From Alistipes provencensis (GTDB lineage Bacteria; Bacteroidota; Bacteroidia; Bacteroidales; Rikenellaceae), in contig NZ_LT559262.1 of the NCBI RefSeq assembly GCF_900083545.1, forward strand, positions 3,026,324 through 3,090,323: a stretch of 64,000 nucleotides of DNA. The letters are read 5' to 3'. The notes under the pieces are model-generated. The model did no database searches. It was not told where the DNA came from and saw nothing but the letters and a program-made list of their open reading frames with translations. Positions 1 through 9,081 of the stretch are shown one piece after another; within the stretch, counting starts at the first letter, position 1, and each line of letters starts with the position of its first letter. The translations under genes and the position numbers were made by a program.

Positions 1-11
1 GTAAACCGATA

Positions 12-1061
12 ATGCAAGCCTATACTTATATTGAACGCGGACGCTTCGAATTCCGCGAGAAACCGAAACCCGAACTGCTGGACCCGCGTGACGCCATCGT
101 GCGGGTCACGCTCGGAAGCATCTGCACCAGCGATCTGCACATCAAGCACGGCAGCGTTCCCCGCGCCGTGCCGGGCATCACCGTCGGCCACGAAATGGTC
201 GGCGTCGTGGAGCAGGTCGGGGCGGATGTCGCCACGGTCAGGCCCGGCGACCGTGTCACGGTCAACGTCGAGACCTTCTGCGGCGAATGTTTCTTCTGCC
301 GGCACGGATATGTGAACAACTGCACCGATCCGAATGGCGGTTGGGCCTTGGGCTGCCGCATCGACGGCGGGCAGGCGGAGTATGTCCGCGTCCCCTATGC
401 CGATCAGGGACTCTGCCGCATTCCCGATACCGTGAGCGACGAACAGGCTTTGTTCGTGGGCGACGTGCTGGCTACGGGTTTCTGGGCCGCCCGCATCTCG
501 GAGATCGGTGAGGAGGATACGGTGCTCATCATCGGGGCCGGGCCTACGGGCATCTGCACCCTGCTTTGCGTGCTGTTGAAACGTCCGAAGCGCATCATTG
601 TCTGTGAAAAGTCCCCCGAGCGCATCCGTTTCGTCCGGGAGCATTATCCCGACGTGCTGGTCTGCGAGCCGGAGATGTGCCGGGATTTCGTACTCCGCAA
701 CAGCGATCATGGAGGCGCCGATGTGGTGCTGGAGGTGGCCGGAGCGGCGGATACGTTTCGGCTGGCTTGGGAGTGTGCCCGCCCCAATGCCGTCGTCACG
801 GTCGTGGCGCTCTATGACCGGCCGCAGACGCTTCCCCTGCCGGACATGTACGGCAAGAACCTGACCTTCAAAACGGGAGGCGTGGACGGCTGCGACTGCG
901 CCGAAATCCTGCGCCTGATCGAAACAGGGCTGATAGACACTACCCCGCTTATCACGCACCGCTTTCCGCTGAGCCGTATCGACGAAGCCTACCGCCTCTT
1001 TGAAGGTAAATCGGACGGTGTTATCAAGATCGCCGTCGAGTTGCGTCAGGCTCGGATATAG
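12..1061 (+). CDS. Zinc-dependent alcohol dehydrogenase (MDR family)
   Basis: A 349-aa medium-chain dehydrogenase/reductase, the usual family length. It should oxidise an alcohol or polyol with NAD(P). Visible features are the catalytic zinc ligands Cys38 and His60-Glu61 (GHE), four structural-zinc cysteines at about 90, 93, 96 and 104, and a Rossmann motif GAGPTG at 175-180. The substrate cannot be told from sequence; sorbitol/threonine-type dehydrogenases are the nearest look. Only 11 bases precede the start, so its operon partners lie outside the window. A non-coding gap of about 200 bp separates it from the next gene. Confidence 0.9.
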   Translation: MQAYTYIERGRFEFREKPKPELLDPRDAIVRVTLGSICTSDLHIKHGSVPRAVPGITVGHEMVGVVEQVGADVATVRPGDRVTVNVETFCGECFFCRHGYVNNCTDPNGGWALGCRIDGGQAEYVRVPYADQGLCRIPDTVSDEQALFVGDVLATGFWAARISEIGEEDTVLIIGAGPTGICTLLCVLLKRPKRIIVCEKSPERIRFVREHYPDVLVCEPEMCRDFVLRNSDHGGADVVLEVAGAADTFRLAWECARPNAVVTVVALYDRPQTLPLPDMYGKNLTFKTGGVDGCDCAEILRLIETGLIDTTPLITHRFPLSRIDEAYRLFEGKSDGVIKIAVELRQARI

Positions 1062-1193
1062 GCTCCGTTTTAAGTAGTGAGATATGAAAATTGTAATTTT
1101 AATAAAAGTCAAATTTTCATAATCAATATTGGCCGACGGTTAAGTTTTTCGTTGGTAATTCACTGCATTAAACATCGATTAATCATTGAATAT

Positions 1194-1224
1194 TTTGCTT
1201 GTCAGATAGAAATGCATACTTTTG
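1194..1224 (+). promoter_or_regulatory. Bacteroidetes-type promoter of the FadR-family gene
   Basis: TTTG at 1194-1197, a 19-nt spacer and TACTTTTG at 1217-1224 match the Bacteroidetes TTTG/TAnnTTTG consensus. It lies about 43 nt before the start codon. The rest of 1062-1266 is AT-rich, and I see nothing else in it. Confidence 0.7.
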
Positions 1225-1266
1225 TAAATCATCTGATGATATGATGAATAAAAGAGAGGTAGATAT

Positions 1267-1917
1267 ATGATTATACAGAAGAAGTCTTTGGCCGATATGG
1301 TAGCCGAGCAGTTGAAACAACAGGTTGCGGAAGGAGTTTATACAATCGGGGATAAACTTCCGACCGAACCGGAGTTGATGAAAACGTTCAAAGTCGGACG
1401 ATCGAGTATCCGTGAAGCGGTAAAATTGTTGGTAAACATGGGTGTTGTCCAAGTCCGGCAAGGGGCGGGAACATTTGTCGCCGAAGCACCCGATGATAAT
1501 AGAGGCAGCATAAATATGAGTATCGCCGACCGGACGGAACTCGATGAGGTGAGGAAAATTTTGGATATTGCAATCGTGGAGAAAGCCGTGGCAAGAAGAA
1601 CGGGAAAAGATATAGAACGAATGCAGTCCTCCCTTGAAGCAAGAAAGGCAAACGCGAAAAACGACCGGTTGAAAGAATGCATCGAAGCCGACCTGAATTT
1701 CCACATCGCCATTGCCGATGCCACTCACAACCGAATATTGGCAGACATTTACCGTTCCGCTTCCCTGCATCTGCTTTCGGAGTTCAACCGTATTTACGAT
1801 GGTCCGGATTGCTTCGTAAATTCACAATCTTCTCACGAGAAGTTGTTGAGATACATCATTGCAGGCGATTTGAAGAACGCCCGGAAGATGGCAGTCAAGA
1901 TTGTGGAAGAACCATAG
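1267..1917 (+). CDS. FadR-subfamily GntR transcriptional regulator
   Basis: A 216-aa DNA-binding regulator. Residues 5-72 form the GntR winged helix (LPTEPELMKTF, GRSSIREAVKLL, then VRQGAGTFV). Residues about 90-210 look like an all-helical FCD ligand-binding domain. FadR/FCD proteins usually bind organic acids and repress nearby catabolic genes. It is followed 28 bp later by a small monooxygenase gene on the same strand and preceded by its own promoter. The ligand and targets are unknown; the dehydrogenase upstream or the next two genes are candidates. Confidence 0.88.
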   Translation: MIIQKKSLADMVAEQLKQQVAEGVYTIGDKLPTEPELMKTFKVGRSSIREAVKLLVNMGVVQVRQGAGTFVAEAPDDNRGSINMSIADRTELDEVRKILDIAIVEKAVARRTGKDIERMQSSLEARKANAKNDRLKECIEADLNFHIAIADATHNRILADIYRSASLHLLSEFNRIYDGPDCFVNSQSSHEKLLRYIIAGDLKNARKMAVKIVEEP

Positions 1918-1945
1918 GACGAACAACAGAAATTATAGAAACCCA

Positions 1946-2329
1946 ATGATGAAGAATACAGAAAACAGCCACGAGAAAGTGGTTGTTCTTTTTGAAGTAA
2001 CGCCAACGGCAGAGGGTAAAGTGCGCTATCTCGAACTCGCCGCCCAATTAAAGCCGTTGCTTTCAAATGCGGAGGGTTTTATTCGTTCCGAACGGTTCGG
2101 CAGCCTGAATGAAGAAGGCAAGCTGTTGTCGCTGAATGTATGGGAGAACGAAGAATCCGTTGAAAAGTGGCGCAATGAACTTCACCACCGCATGAGCCAA
2201 TCGGAAGGACGTAAAAGGCTTTTTGAAAATTATCGAATCACCGTCGCTTCCGTCATAAGGGAATATGACGATTCCAATCGGAATGAGGCTCCGGCGGACT
2301 CCAACGAATATTTCCACGATAGAAAATAG
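1946..2329 (+). CDS. Small antibiotic-biosynthesis-monooxygenase (ABM) fold protein
   Basis: About 127 aa. I start it at the tandem ATG ATG at 1946; the longer frame from 1901 overlaps the preceding gene. The core (KVVVLFEVTPTAEGKVRYLE, later NVWENEESVEKWRNE.LHHRM) is the dimeric alpha-beta ABM/YgiN-type ferredoxin-like fold found in small heme- or quinol-related monooxygenases. Members act on diverse substrates or serve as stress proteins, so a reaction cannot be assigned. It probably shares a transcript with the FadR-type gene 28 bp upstream. Confidence 0.7.
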   Translation: MMKNTENSHEKVVVLFEVTPTAEGKVRYLELAAQLKPLLSNAEGFIRSERFGSLNEEGKLLSLNVWENEESVEKWRNELHHRMSQSEGRKRLFENYRITVASVIREYDDSNRNEAPADSNEYFHDRK

Positions 2330-2411
2330 ATACGGCAATGATGCCTTACAAGCCGGATACAGACCATGTAAAATATGTATGAAAGAATTTCACAACAATA
2401 AAAGGAACAAT

Positions 2412-2939
2412 ATGGAAACTATCAAAATTACACGGTATCAATCACCCGTGGGCGAGATGCTTGTCGGTTCTTACGGTGACAAGCTGTGTATTTGCGATTG
2501 GGCGGTGGAGAAACGCCGCAGTACGATAGACCGCCGCATACAGCGACATCTGCGTGCGAAGTACGAAGAGGGAACTTCCGACATCATCGAACGGGCGATC
2601 GGGGAACTCGAAGAATATTTTGCCGGACACCGTAAGACGTTCGACATCCCCGTTGTCTTTACCGGCTCGGAATTTCAATGTACCGTATGGGAAGAGCTGA
2701 TGAAAATACCCTATGGAACGACCCTGTCTTATGGCGAACTTGCTCGCCGCATCCACAATCCGAAGGCTGTGCGTGCAGTCGCGTCGGCAAACGCTACCAA
2801 TCCTATCTCCATCTTCGTACCCTGCCACCGGGTAATCGGCAGCAATCATAAACTCACGGGATACGGAGGCGGCCTTGATGCAAAAAAAGGATTATTGGAG
2901 TTGGAATGTTCTAAGACGGCGGGAACCGGGTTATGGTAG
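2412..2939 (+). CDS. ogt: Methylated-DNA--protein-cysteine methyltransferase
   Basis: A 175-aa Ogt/AGT protein that removes O6-alkyl groups from guanine by transfer to its own cysteine. The active-site PCHRV is at residues 137-141 (acceptor Cys138), preceded by the helix-turn-helix around YGTTLSYGELARRI (101-114), with the conserved GYGGGL after it. The start is taken at METIKITRYQ, which gives normal family length; the open frame extends further upstream without homology-like sequence. It is third in a rightward run with the regulator and ABM gene and is followed by a bidirectional terminator. Confidence 0.92.
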   Translation: METIKITRYQSPVGEMLVGSYGDKLCICDWAVEKRRSTIDRRIQRHLRAKYEEGTSDIIERAIGELEEYFAGHRKTFDIPVVFTGSEFQCTVWEELMKIPYGTTLSYGELARRIHNPKAVRAVASANATNPISIFVPCHRVIGSNHKLTGYGGGLDAKKGLLELECSKTAGTGLW

Positions 2940-2985
2940 ATTTAAGCAAATAATCTCAAAAGCCATACTTGATGTCATGAAGCGT

Positions 2986-3019
2986 AAAGCCCCCAGTAGA
3001 AAAATTCTCTGGAGGCTTT
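2986..3019. terminator. Bidirectional terminator between ogt and the patB-type gene
   Basis: Arms AAAGCC-CCAG and CTGG-GGCTTT (2986-2996 and 3009-3019) form a hairpin with one mismatch, rich in A on the left and T on the right. It lies between convergent genes. Confidence 0.65.
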
Positions 3020-3022
3020 ATG

Positions 3023-4180
3023 CTAATATAAATTAAAGAGAATCCGTTCCAGCCCGTCGGCAAGCAGTGTCCGGGGGCAGGCGATATTCAGGCGGATGAA
3101 CCCTTCGCCGCCCGGGCCGTACATCGTACCGGAGTTGACCATCAGTTTTTGTTCCTCCTGCAGCCGCAGGGTCGTGGCGTCCGAACCGATACCCGATGCC
3201 CGGCAGTCTATCCAGACCAGATAAGTCCCTTCGAGCGGCAGCACGGGATATTGCGGCAGCCTTTCGGCGAAAAAGCGGCAGAGGTATTCGTAATTCTCCC
3301 GCAGGTATTTCCGCAGGGCATCGAGCCATTCCCCGCTTTCGTTATAGGCGGCTATTGTGGCCGCTACGCCGAACGGATTGACGTCGCACACCTCGTTGAT
3401 GTTGATGGCACGGTCGATACGGCGGCGCACCTCCTCGTCGGCCGCGACGATGCTGGCGATTTGCAGTCCGGCCAGATTGAACGCCTTGCTCGGCGAGAGG
3501 CAGGTCACGGAGTTTTGCCGGAAGCGTTCGGACAGAGAGCCGAAGGGCGTGTAGTCATGCCCCTCGTAGGTCAGCTCGCAATGAATCTCGTCCGCCACGA
3601 CAAACACCCCGTTGCGCAGACAGATGTCGCCGATGCGCCGCAGTTCCTCCGGCGTCCAGACCCGTCCGACCGGATTGTGGGGATTGCACAACAACAGCAG
3701 TCTCGCCTTCGGATCGGCCGCTTTCGCTTCGAGGTCGTCGAAGTCGATCGTGTAGCGACCGTCCCTGTAAACGAGGTTGTTGGCCGAGAGGAAGCATCCG
3801 TCGTTGCGGATCGACGAATAGAAGCAGTTGTATGCCGGGGTCTGGACGATTACTTTGTCGCCCGGTGCGGTCAGCGCCTTGATGATGGCCGACAGAGCCG
3901 GCACGACGCCGCTCGTATAGATTATCCACTGGGGATCGATCCGCCAGCGATGACGGCCCTCGAACCACCGGACGACCGCGTCGTAATAGGCTTCGGGCAC
4001 TTTGGTATAACCGAAAATGCCGTGCGCCACCCGCTTCTGCAAGGCTTCCACAACAGCCGGCGCCGTGCGGAAATCCATATCCGCCACCCACATGGGCAGC
4101 ACATGCTCCTCTTCGGGAGTATCCCATTTGTAGGAGTTCGTCCCGCGGCGCGGGACAACCGTATCGAAATCGTAGTTCAT
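3023..4180 (-). CDS. MalY/PatB-family aminotransferase (C-S lyase)
   Basis: A 385-aa fold-type I PLP enzyme. The family cleaves cystathionine or cysteine conjugates to pyruvate, ammonia and a thiol. Visible: the N-terminal signature KWD...LPMWVADMDF at 18-37, the Asp of VADEIH (about 197) and the PLP lysine in SPSKAFNLAG (Lys232). It starts 3 nt after the MATE gene ends, so it is the last gene of a leftward cluster. Pairing with an exporter may suggest handling of thioether or thiol compounds (inference). Confidence 0.9.
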   Translation of the reverse strand: MNYDFDTVVPRRGTNSYKWDTPEEEHVLPMWVADMDFRTAPAVVEALQKRVAHGIFGYTKVPEAYYDAVVRWFEGRHRWRIDPQWIIYTSGVVPALSAIIKALTAPGDKVIVQTPAYNCFYSSIRNDGCFLSANNLVYRDGRYTIDFDDLEAKAADPKARLLLLCNPHNPVGRVWTPEELRRIGDICLRNGVFVVADEIHCELTYEGHDYTPFGSLSERFRQNSVTCLSPSKAFNLAGLQIASIVAADEEVRRRIDRAININEVCDVNPFGVAATIAAYNESGEWLDALRKYLRENYEYLCRFFAERLPQYPVLPLEGTYLVWIDCRASGIGSDATTLRLQEEQKLMVNSGTMYGPGGEGFIRLNIACPRTLLADGLERILFNLY

Positions 4181-4183
4181 AAC

Positions 4184-5617
4184 TTATCTTTTTATGCGTA
4201 ATTTATAAATCCAGTTGCCGCCCCACAGTCTCGTGAGGAATATCGCTCCCCGGAAGCAAAGCTCGATGCACATGGCGAGCCACACGCCGCGCAACCCCAT
4301 CGTGGGGGCGAGCCATGCCGCCAGCGTCAGCCGCACGCCCCAGATGCTGCCGAAGTTCATCAGGCTGGGTACGAACGTACTTCCGACACCCACGAATACG
4401 CCGTAGGCAACGATCGAAGCCGCGAACATCGGTTCGGCAAAGGCTTCTATCCGTAAGATTTCAATTCCCAACGTGCGGATTTCCTCCACGGGCGTCATCA
4501 CACCGATGATTTGCGGGGCCGCCGCATACATCAGCGCTCCCATGACGCCCATAATCAGCATCCCCGACCAGACGGTGATATTGGCAAAGCGCTTGAGCAG
4601 CCGGATGCGGTTCGCCCCGAGGCTCTGCCCGACCAGCGTCGTGGCCGCCTCCGAGATGCCGTAGCCGGGCATATAGCAGAGGCTTTCGGCGATGATGGCG
4701 AACGAGTTGGCGGCAATGGCTACGATGCCGAGCGGAGCGACGATGACCGTCGTTGCGATCTGCGCCCCGCAAATGGCCATATGCTCGAATCCCATCGGCA
4801 GGGAGATGCGGACCGCCTTGCGCAGCGTCTCTTTCCGGGGCCGGAAACTACCCCGCTCTCCGGTCAGTTTCAGCATGGGCGAGCGGCGGCAAAGATACCT
4901 CATCATCCCGCCGGCGGTGACGAGTTCGGCCAATACCGTTCCCAATGCCGCGCCTTCCACCCCCAAGCCTGCCCCGGGAGCGGTGAATTCCACTCCCAGC
5001 CATTCCACCTGCCGTGCGGGGAAAATCAGCAGGAAGTTGAACACGACATCCAAAAGGCACATCAGCACGTTCAGCATGCTCGGGACGCGCATATTTCCGC
5101 TGCAACGCAACATACCTCCCGCAAGGAAGTTCAGTTGCAGGGCCGGCAGGAAAAGCGAGAATATCCTAAAATAGAGGGACGAATCGCCCCGTATCGCCTC
5201 GTCGCCGCCCAGCCATCCGGGAAGCACGCCGCCGATGGTGATGCCGGCCAACGCCAGCAGGGAACTGAAAACAAGCGTGGCCGCGACCGACTGGCGGAGT
5301 ATCTTTCGGGCTCCTGCAAAATCCCCTGCTCCGATCCGGTGCGCCACCTGTACGGAAAATCCCGTCGCGGCGGCTGCGCACAATCCCCAGAAGAGCCATG
5401 TCGTGGTCGATACCAGCCCGATGGAAGCGGCGGCATTCGCCCCCAGACTGCCCACCATCGAGGCGTCGATATACTGCATGGCGATGGAGGACACCTGCGC
5501 CATAATGGCCGGGACGCTGAGGTATGCAGTCAGGCGCAACTGCTGCCCCAGCGTCATCTTTTCTCCGTTGCGGATAAGCGACAACAGGTGATCGGTCTCT
5601 CTTTTTTCCGTTTCCAT
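4184..5617 (-). CDS. MATE family efflux transporter
   Basis: A 477-aa inner-membrane exporter with twelve predicted hydrophobic segments in two homologous halves, typical for MATE (NorM-like) drug/cation antiporters. The N-terminal half carries PAIMAQVSSIAMQYIDASMVG and the second half repeats the pattern near LRKAVRISLPMGFE. Substrate unknown. It lies 19 bp downstream of the DUF3737 gene and 3 bp upstream of the PatB-type gene, consistent with one leftward transcript. Confidence 0.92.
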   Translation of the reverse strand: METEKRETDHLLSLIRNGEKMTLGQQLRLTAYLSVPAIMAQVSSIAMQYIDASMVGSLGANAAASIGLVSTTTWLFWGLCAAAATGFSVQVAHRIGAGDFAGARKILRQSVAATLVFSSLLALAGITIGGVLPGWLGGDEAIRGDSSLYFRIFSLFLPALQLNFLAGGMLRCSGNMRVPSMLNVLMCLLDVVFNFLLIFPARQVEWLGVEFTAPGAGLGVEGAALGTVLAELVTAGGMMRYLCRRSPMLKLTGERGSFRPRKETLRKAVRISLPMGFEHMAICGAQIATTVIVAPLGIVAIAANSFAIIAESLCYMPGYGISEAATTLVGQSLGANRIRLLKRFANITVWSGMLIMGVMGALMYAAAPQIIGVMTPVEEIRTLGIEILRIEAFAEPMFAASIVAYGVFVGVGSTFVPSLMNFGSIWGVRLTLAAWLAPTMGLRGVWLAMCIELCFRGAIFLTRLWGGNWIYKLRIKR

Positions 5618-5636
5618 CAGGCGGTCCGCAACGTTT

Positions 5637-6503
5637 TCAGCCGGCGAGACCGGTTTTCTCGCCCCGGCATATCAGCTCGCAATCGGCCGGAGCCTTGATA
5701 TTCTCGTCGAGGATGATCTCCCCGTAGCTGTCCGCAATGATACAGCCGGTCCGCGGATTTTTCACTCCGCCTATCGCACCCCGGATGGTCGCCTGCACCG
5801 AACTGTACTCGAAAGCCCGGTCGCAGTCGGGGCCGAAGGTGCAGTTTTCCAACACGAGGTCGCGGGCATAGCAGAGCGGCTGTTCGCCGGTAATGTGACA
5901 GTTCACCAGCCGAAGGTTGTGCGAATGCCAGCCCAGATATTCGCCGTTGAGCTCGGAGTCGTAGATCGTCACGTTCTCCACCTCCCAGAAGGCGTCCTTC
6001 GTGGTAATCTTGGCGTTATGAATCTCCACGTTCTTCACATACTGGAAGACGTATTTGCTGTCGCTCTCCAATCCGTTGATGCGGATGTCGCTGCTGAACA
6101 GGAACGGGTAGGTGCCGCCGTGCAGTTTCAGATTCTTGATGTTCAGATTCCGGCAACGCCAGAACACTTCGTCGGCATCGTTCATCTCCACGTTCTCGAT
6201 TTCGATGTCGTGCATCTCGCGGAACATTTTGGGTGCGTCGATGCGTGTGTCCGTCATTTTCAGATGGTCGGAGTACCACAGCGCCGAACGTCCGCCGACA
6301 TCGAAGAAACAACGGTCTATAACGAACCCGTGCACATGCCAAAAGGGATAATTTCCCTCGAACCGGCAGTCGACGGCTTCGATGTTGCTACACTCCTTGA
6401 TGGCCGATTCTCCGGCGCGGATGACGACGTTCTCCAACCGGAGATCGTGCGATTCGAACAAAGGCCGCTCGCCTCCGAATTCCGTATTCGATATTACTTT
6501 CAT
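5637..6503 (-). CDS. DUF3737 family right-handed repeat protein
   Basis: A 288-aa cytoplasmic-looking protein with no signal peptide. It is built from short repeats of the type xxLxxxNVxIxxxxAFW (EVENVTIYDSEL, HNLRLVNCHI, RDLVLENCTF), which suggests a parallel beta-helix. It matches my memory of DUF3737, whose function is not established. It lies between the MATE gene and the cyclophilin-like lipoprotein gene in the leftward cluster. Confidence 0.8.
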   Translation of the reverse strand: MKVISNTEFGGERPLFESHDLRLENVVIRAGESAIKECSNIEAVDCRFEGNYPFWHVHGFVIDRCFFDVGGRSALWYSDHLKMTDTRIDAPKMFREMHDIEIENVEMNDADEVFWRCRNLNIKNLKLHGGTYPFLFSSDIRINGLESDSKYVFQYVKNVEIHNAKITTKDAFWEVENVTIYDSELNGEYLGWHSHNLRLVNCHITGEQPLCYARDLVLENCTFGPDCDRAFEYSSVQATIRGAIGGVKNPRTGCIIADSYGEIILDENIKAPADCELICRGEKTGLAG

Positions 6504-6528
6504 ATTATTCCTGTTTTCAATTCGGTGA

Positions 6529-7053
6529 TTACTTTTCCGCTCTCTTTATAAATTTTACGGGTATATCTCCGGCTACGCTCAACGCCTCGATACCGTTCCC
6601 GTCGATACGGCCGATTTTAATCAGGTCGCGGCTGTACGACCAGCTCTTGCAGAAAATCGCCACGTTGCCCCACGGGACATAGATGGTTATATCGCCGGGT
6701 GCGGGAGCACAGCCGGGCGTGACGCCTTCGGTCGTCAGCGCCGGGGAGGGATAGAAAATCTTCTCCGTCGTGTTGTTATAATCGTTCAGTGTCGTCCCGA
6801 GGGGCAGGCGTGCGAGAAAATCCCGTGCGGCGGCATTGTCCTCCATCGTGGCGGTGACGGTGCGGTCGCCGACTAAGATGTTTATATGCAATGAAGGGAT
6901 GCCGGGCGTTTCGGGTTCATCGTCATCTCCCTCTCCCGGCTGTTCGGGAATTTCGGGTCGTCCGGGCTTGACCGGCTCATCGTCTGAACCGCCGCAGGCT
7001 GCCATCGGCAGGACGGTCAGCAGCATCAGGGGAATCAATAATAGCTTTTTCAT
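6529..7053 (-). CDS. Cyclophilin-like fold lipoprotein
   Basis: A 174-aa lipoprotein. A signal peptide ending in the lipobox MAAC (Cys about 20) is followed by a low-complexity linker rich in Pro, Glu and Asp and then a domain of about 115 aa (INILVGDRTVTATMEDNAAA, GDITIYVPWGNVAIF). The domain resembles the DUF369/cyclophilin-like beta-barrel common in Bacteroidetes. Those proteins have no proven isomerase activity. Only 2 nt separate it from the upstream CMD/cupin gene, so the two are surely co-transcribed. Confidence 0.78.
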   Translation of the reverse strand: MKKLLLIPLMLLTVLPMAACGGSDDEPVKPGRPEIPEQPGEGDDDEPETPGIPSLHINILVGDRTVTATMEDNAAARDFLARLPLGTTLNDYNNTTEKIFYPSPALTTEGVTPGCAPAPGDITIYVPWGNVAIFCKSWSYSRDLIKIGRIDGNGIEALSVAGDIPVKFIKRAEK

Positions 7054-7055
7054 CG

Positions 7056-7871
7056 TTATTTAAGTCGGTCGTACTCCTCGTCCGTCACCGGTTCGAGCCA
7101 CTCGTTGGAGGCATTTTCCCCCGGAACCTCGAACGCCAGATGAGCGAACCAACTGTCTGCCGCCGCTCCGTGCCAGTGTTTCACGTTAGCCGGGATATGG
7201 ATTACCGTACCGGGCAGAATCTCTACCGCCGGCTTGCCCTCTTCCTGATACCAGCCGCGTCCGGCCACACCGATAAGCATCTGTCCGCCGCCTTTCGCAG
7301 CCTTGTGAATATGCCAGTTGTTGCGGCAACGGGGTTCGAAAGTGACGTTGGAGATATTTGCCTGCTCGCGCGAGACCGGAGCGAGGTAGCTGTCGCCGAT
7401 GAAGTACTGGGCGTATGCCGTGTTCGGTTCGCCGATGGGGAAAATCATCTCACGCTGGAACGCGGCTTTGGCATCTTCGCCGGCCGAGTCTTCCGCCCAT
7501 ACGCCTTTGGCCAGATTGAACGCCGCCCAAGCCTTCGGCCAACCCGCATAGAAACCGATATGAGTGATGATTTCGGCAATCTCGGTACGGGTAATACCGT
7601 TCTTCTTTGCCGACTGGAGGTGGTAGACGAGCGAGTTGTCGGTAATACCCTGACTGATGAGCGAGGTAATCGTTACCAGACTGCGGTCGCGCAGACCGAG
7701 GCGGTCGGTGCGGCTCCACACTTCGCCGAAGAGGACGTCGTCGTTGAGTTCCGCGAATTTGGGTGCGAACTCGCCGAGTTGGGTTCGCCCTGCCGTCTGT
7801 ACAATCTTTTCTTGTGCCATAACATGAAGAGTTAAGATGCTAAATACTGTTGCTAAAAGAATTTTGTTCAT
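7056..7871 (-). CDS. Exported carboxymuconolactone decarboxylase/cupin fusion
   Basis: A 271-aa two-domain protein. Residues 1-19 form a Sec signal peptide (ending HVMAQ). Residues about 35-130 are a CMD/AhpD-like helical domain (GEVWSRTDRLGLRDRSLVTI, QSAKKNGITRTEIAEIITH). Residues about 165-265 are a cupin with metal-ligand-like histidines (CRNNWHIHKA, GTVIHIPANVKHWHGAA). CMD/cupin fusions are common in Bacteroidetes. The domain usually lacks the CxxC of peroxidase-active AhpD, and none is seen here. A periplasmic location is inferred from the signal peptide. Confidence 0.85.
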   Translation of the reverse strand: MNKILLATVFSILTLHVMAQEKIVQTAGRTQLGEFAPKFAELNDDVLFGEVWSRTDRLGLRDRSLVTITSLISQGITDNSLVYHLQSAKKNGITRTEIAEIITHIGFYAGWPKAWAAFNLAKGVWAEDSAGEDAKAAFQREMIFPIGEPNTAYAQYFIGDSYLAPVSREQANISNVTFEPRCRNNWHIHKAAKGGGQMLIGVAGRGWYQEEGKPAVEILPGTVIHIPANVKHWHGAAADSWFAHLAFEVPGENASNEWLEPVTDEEYDRLK

Positions 7872-7882
7872 AATCGTTGTAT

Positions 7883-8878
7883 TTATTGCATGAAGTTATT
7901 GAGTTTGTTCGCCGGATTGAGCGGCGTCTGGTCGGACAACACCAGCGATTTGACCATGTGCAGCGTTGCCTGCTTGTATTTCCGGAAGTGTTCCGAGGCG
8001 ATGTGCTTCTCGTACGCCCCGCGGTTCGCATAGGTTTCGAGAATCGTTACCTTGCAGGGATTCTCCTTTTCGCCGACGGCGTACATCGTCAGTACGCCCG
8101 GTTCGGTGCGCAGGGAGATTTCGCCCACTTCGGTCGCATATTGCATATACTCGTCGAGATACTGCGGATAAACCTCTATCTTCGACAGCCTTACGATGCC
8201 GTCGGCCGCCATTGGCTCTTTGGCGCACATCCCCGGCTGCTTGTCCAGATTCAGGCATTTGCCGATCACCTCTCCCGTGGCAAGGTAGGAGTAGGTCGGG
8301 AACTCGAACAGCACGGGTTTCAGCCGCGTATAGTCGAGCCTGCCGTTGCCGTCGAGCACGTCGGAAGCGGCGTATGTATTGACTACGGCACAAATGAAAT
8401 TGTCGAAGCCGTCGGTTTCGTAAATATCCACCACTTCGCACTCCATCGTCAAAGGCGACGCGTCGATGACGGGCGTGCCGTATTCGCCGGTGTGGTAGGC
8501 GAAAACCTCCGACTTATCGACTGCCGCTCCGCTGACACTTCCTACATAGTCGGCCTTCGGCAGCATCTCGCGGCTCACGAGATTGACGGAAAGTCGTTTC
8601 GATTTCTTGATGCCCTGATTGGTATGGTGGCTTTTACTCATGCTGACCAGTATCCGGTCGTGGCCGATAACTCCGGTGTGTCCCACCACGAGCCAGTTCA
8701 CCTTCCCTTCGACCTCCGCCCCGACGACTGTCATCGGTTTGGGATAGAGCGCCGGCAGGCTTCCGAGATTTTTCTTGTTCGTTTCCATAATATCGGGTTG
8801 AGCGGCATGCTCCTTCACCGCCGTACTGCACGACAGCATGACCGACAGCGACAGAATACCCAGTATCGTTTTTATCAT
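7883..8878 (-). CDS. Flavin reductase-like domain fused to an ABM domain, putative lipoprotein
   Basis: A 331-aa protein. Residues about 36-215 resemble the FMN-binding split barrel of flavin reductase/flavoredoxin (PALYPKPMTVVGA, ILVSMSKSHHTNQGIKKSKRLSVNLVS). Residues about 225-320 form an antibiotic-biosynthesis-monooxygenase domain (IEVYPQYLDEYMQYATEVG, YEKHIASEHFRKYK). The N-terminus looks like a lipoprotein signal (VMLSC, Cys17). If translation instead starts at Met31, the protein would be cytoplasmic. It is the first gene of the leftward cluster, divergent from the AraC genes, and probably acts with the CMD/cupin protein 11 bp downstream. Confidence 0.8.
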   Translation of the reverse strand: MIKTILGILSLSVMLSCSTAVKEHAAQPDIMETNKKNLGSLPALYPKPMTVVGAEVEGKVNWLVVGHTGVIGHDRILVSMSKSHHTNQGIKKSKRLSVNLVSREMLPKADYVGSVSGAAVDKSEVFAYHTGEYGTPVIDASPLTMECEVVDIYETDGFDNFICAVVNTYAASDVLDGNGRLDYTRLKPVLFEFPTYSYLATGEVIGKCLNLDKQPGMCAKEPMAADGIVRLSKIEVYPQYLDEYMQYATEVGEISLRTEPGVLTMYAVGEKENPCKVTILETYANRGAYEKHIASEHFRKYKQATLHMVKSLVLSDQTPLNPANKLNNFMQ

Positions 8879-9048
8879 CCTTGTTTCTATTTATCTATTT
8901 GACTTTCGGTGAACGGCCCCTCTTGGAGCGATTTTCCAATTGCAAAATTACCGTGATAAAACAAGCCGGCTTGTATACGATTTACGGATATTCATACCTA
9001 AATTCCCGATTCTGCGACCGGGCCGTACGGAATTCGTATCAAATGAAT

Positions 9049-9056
9049 TATTTTTG
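9049..9056 (+). promoter_or_regulatory. -7 element of the first AraC-type gene
   Basis: TATTTTTG fits the Bacteroidetes TAnnTTTG -7 box and lies 25 nt before the chosen start. No clear TTTG is seen at the expected distance upstream. The 8879-9081 gap must carry divergent promoters for the regulators and the leftward cluster. Confidence 0.45.
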
Positions 9057-9081
9057 CCCGAAAGAGATTAAACGAAGGCTT

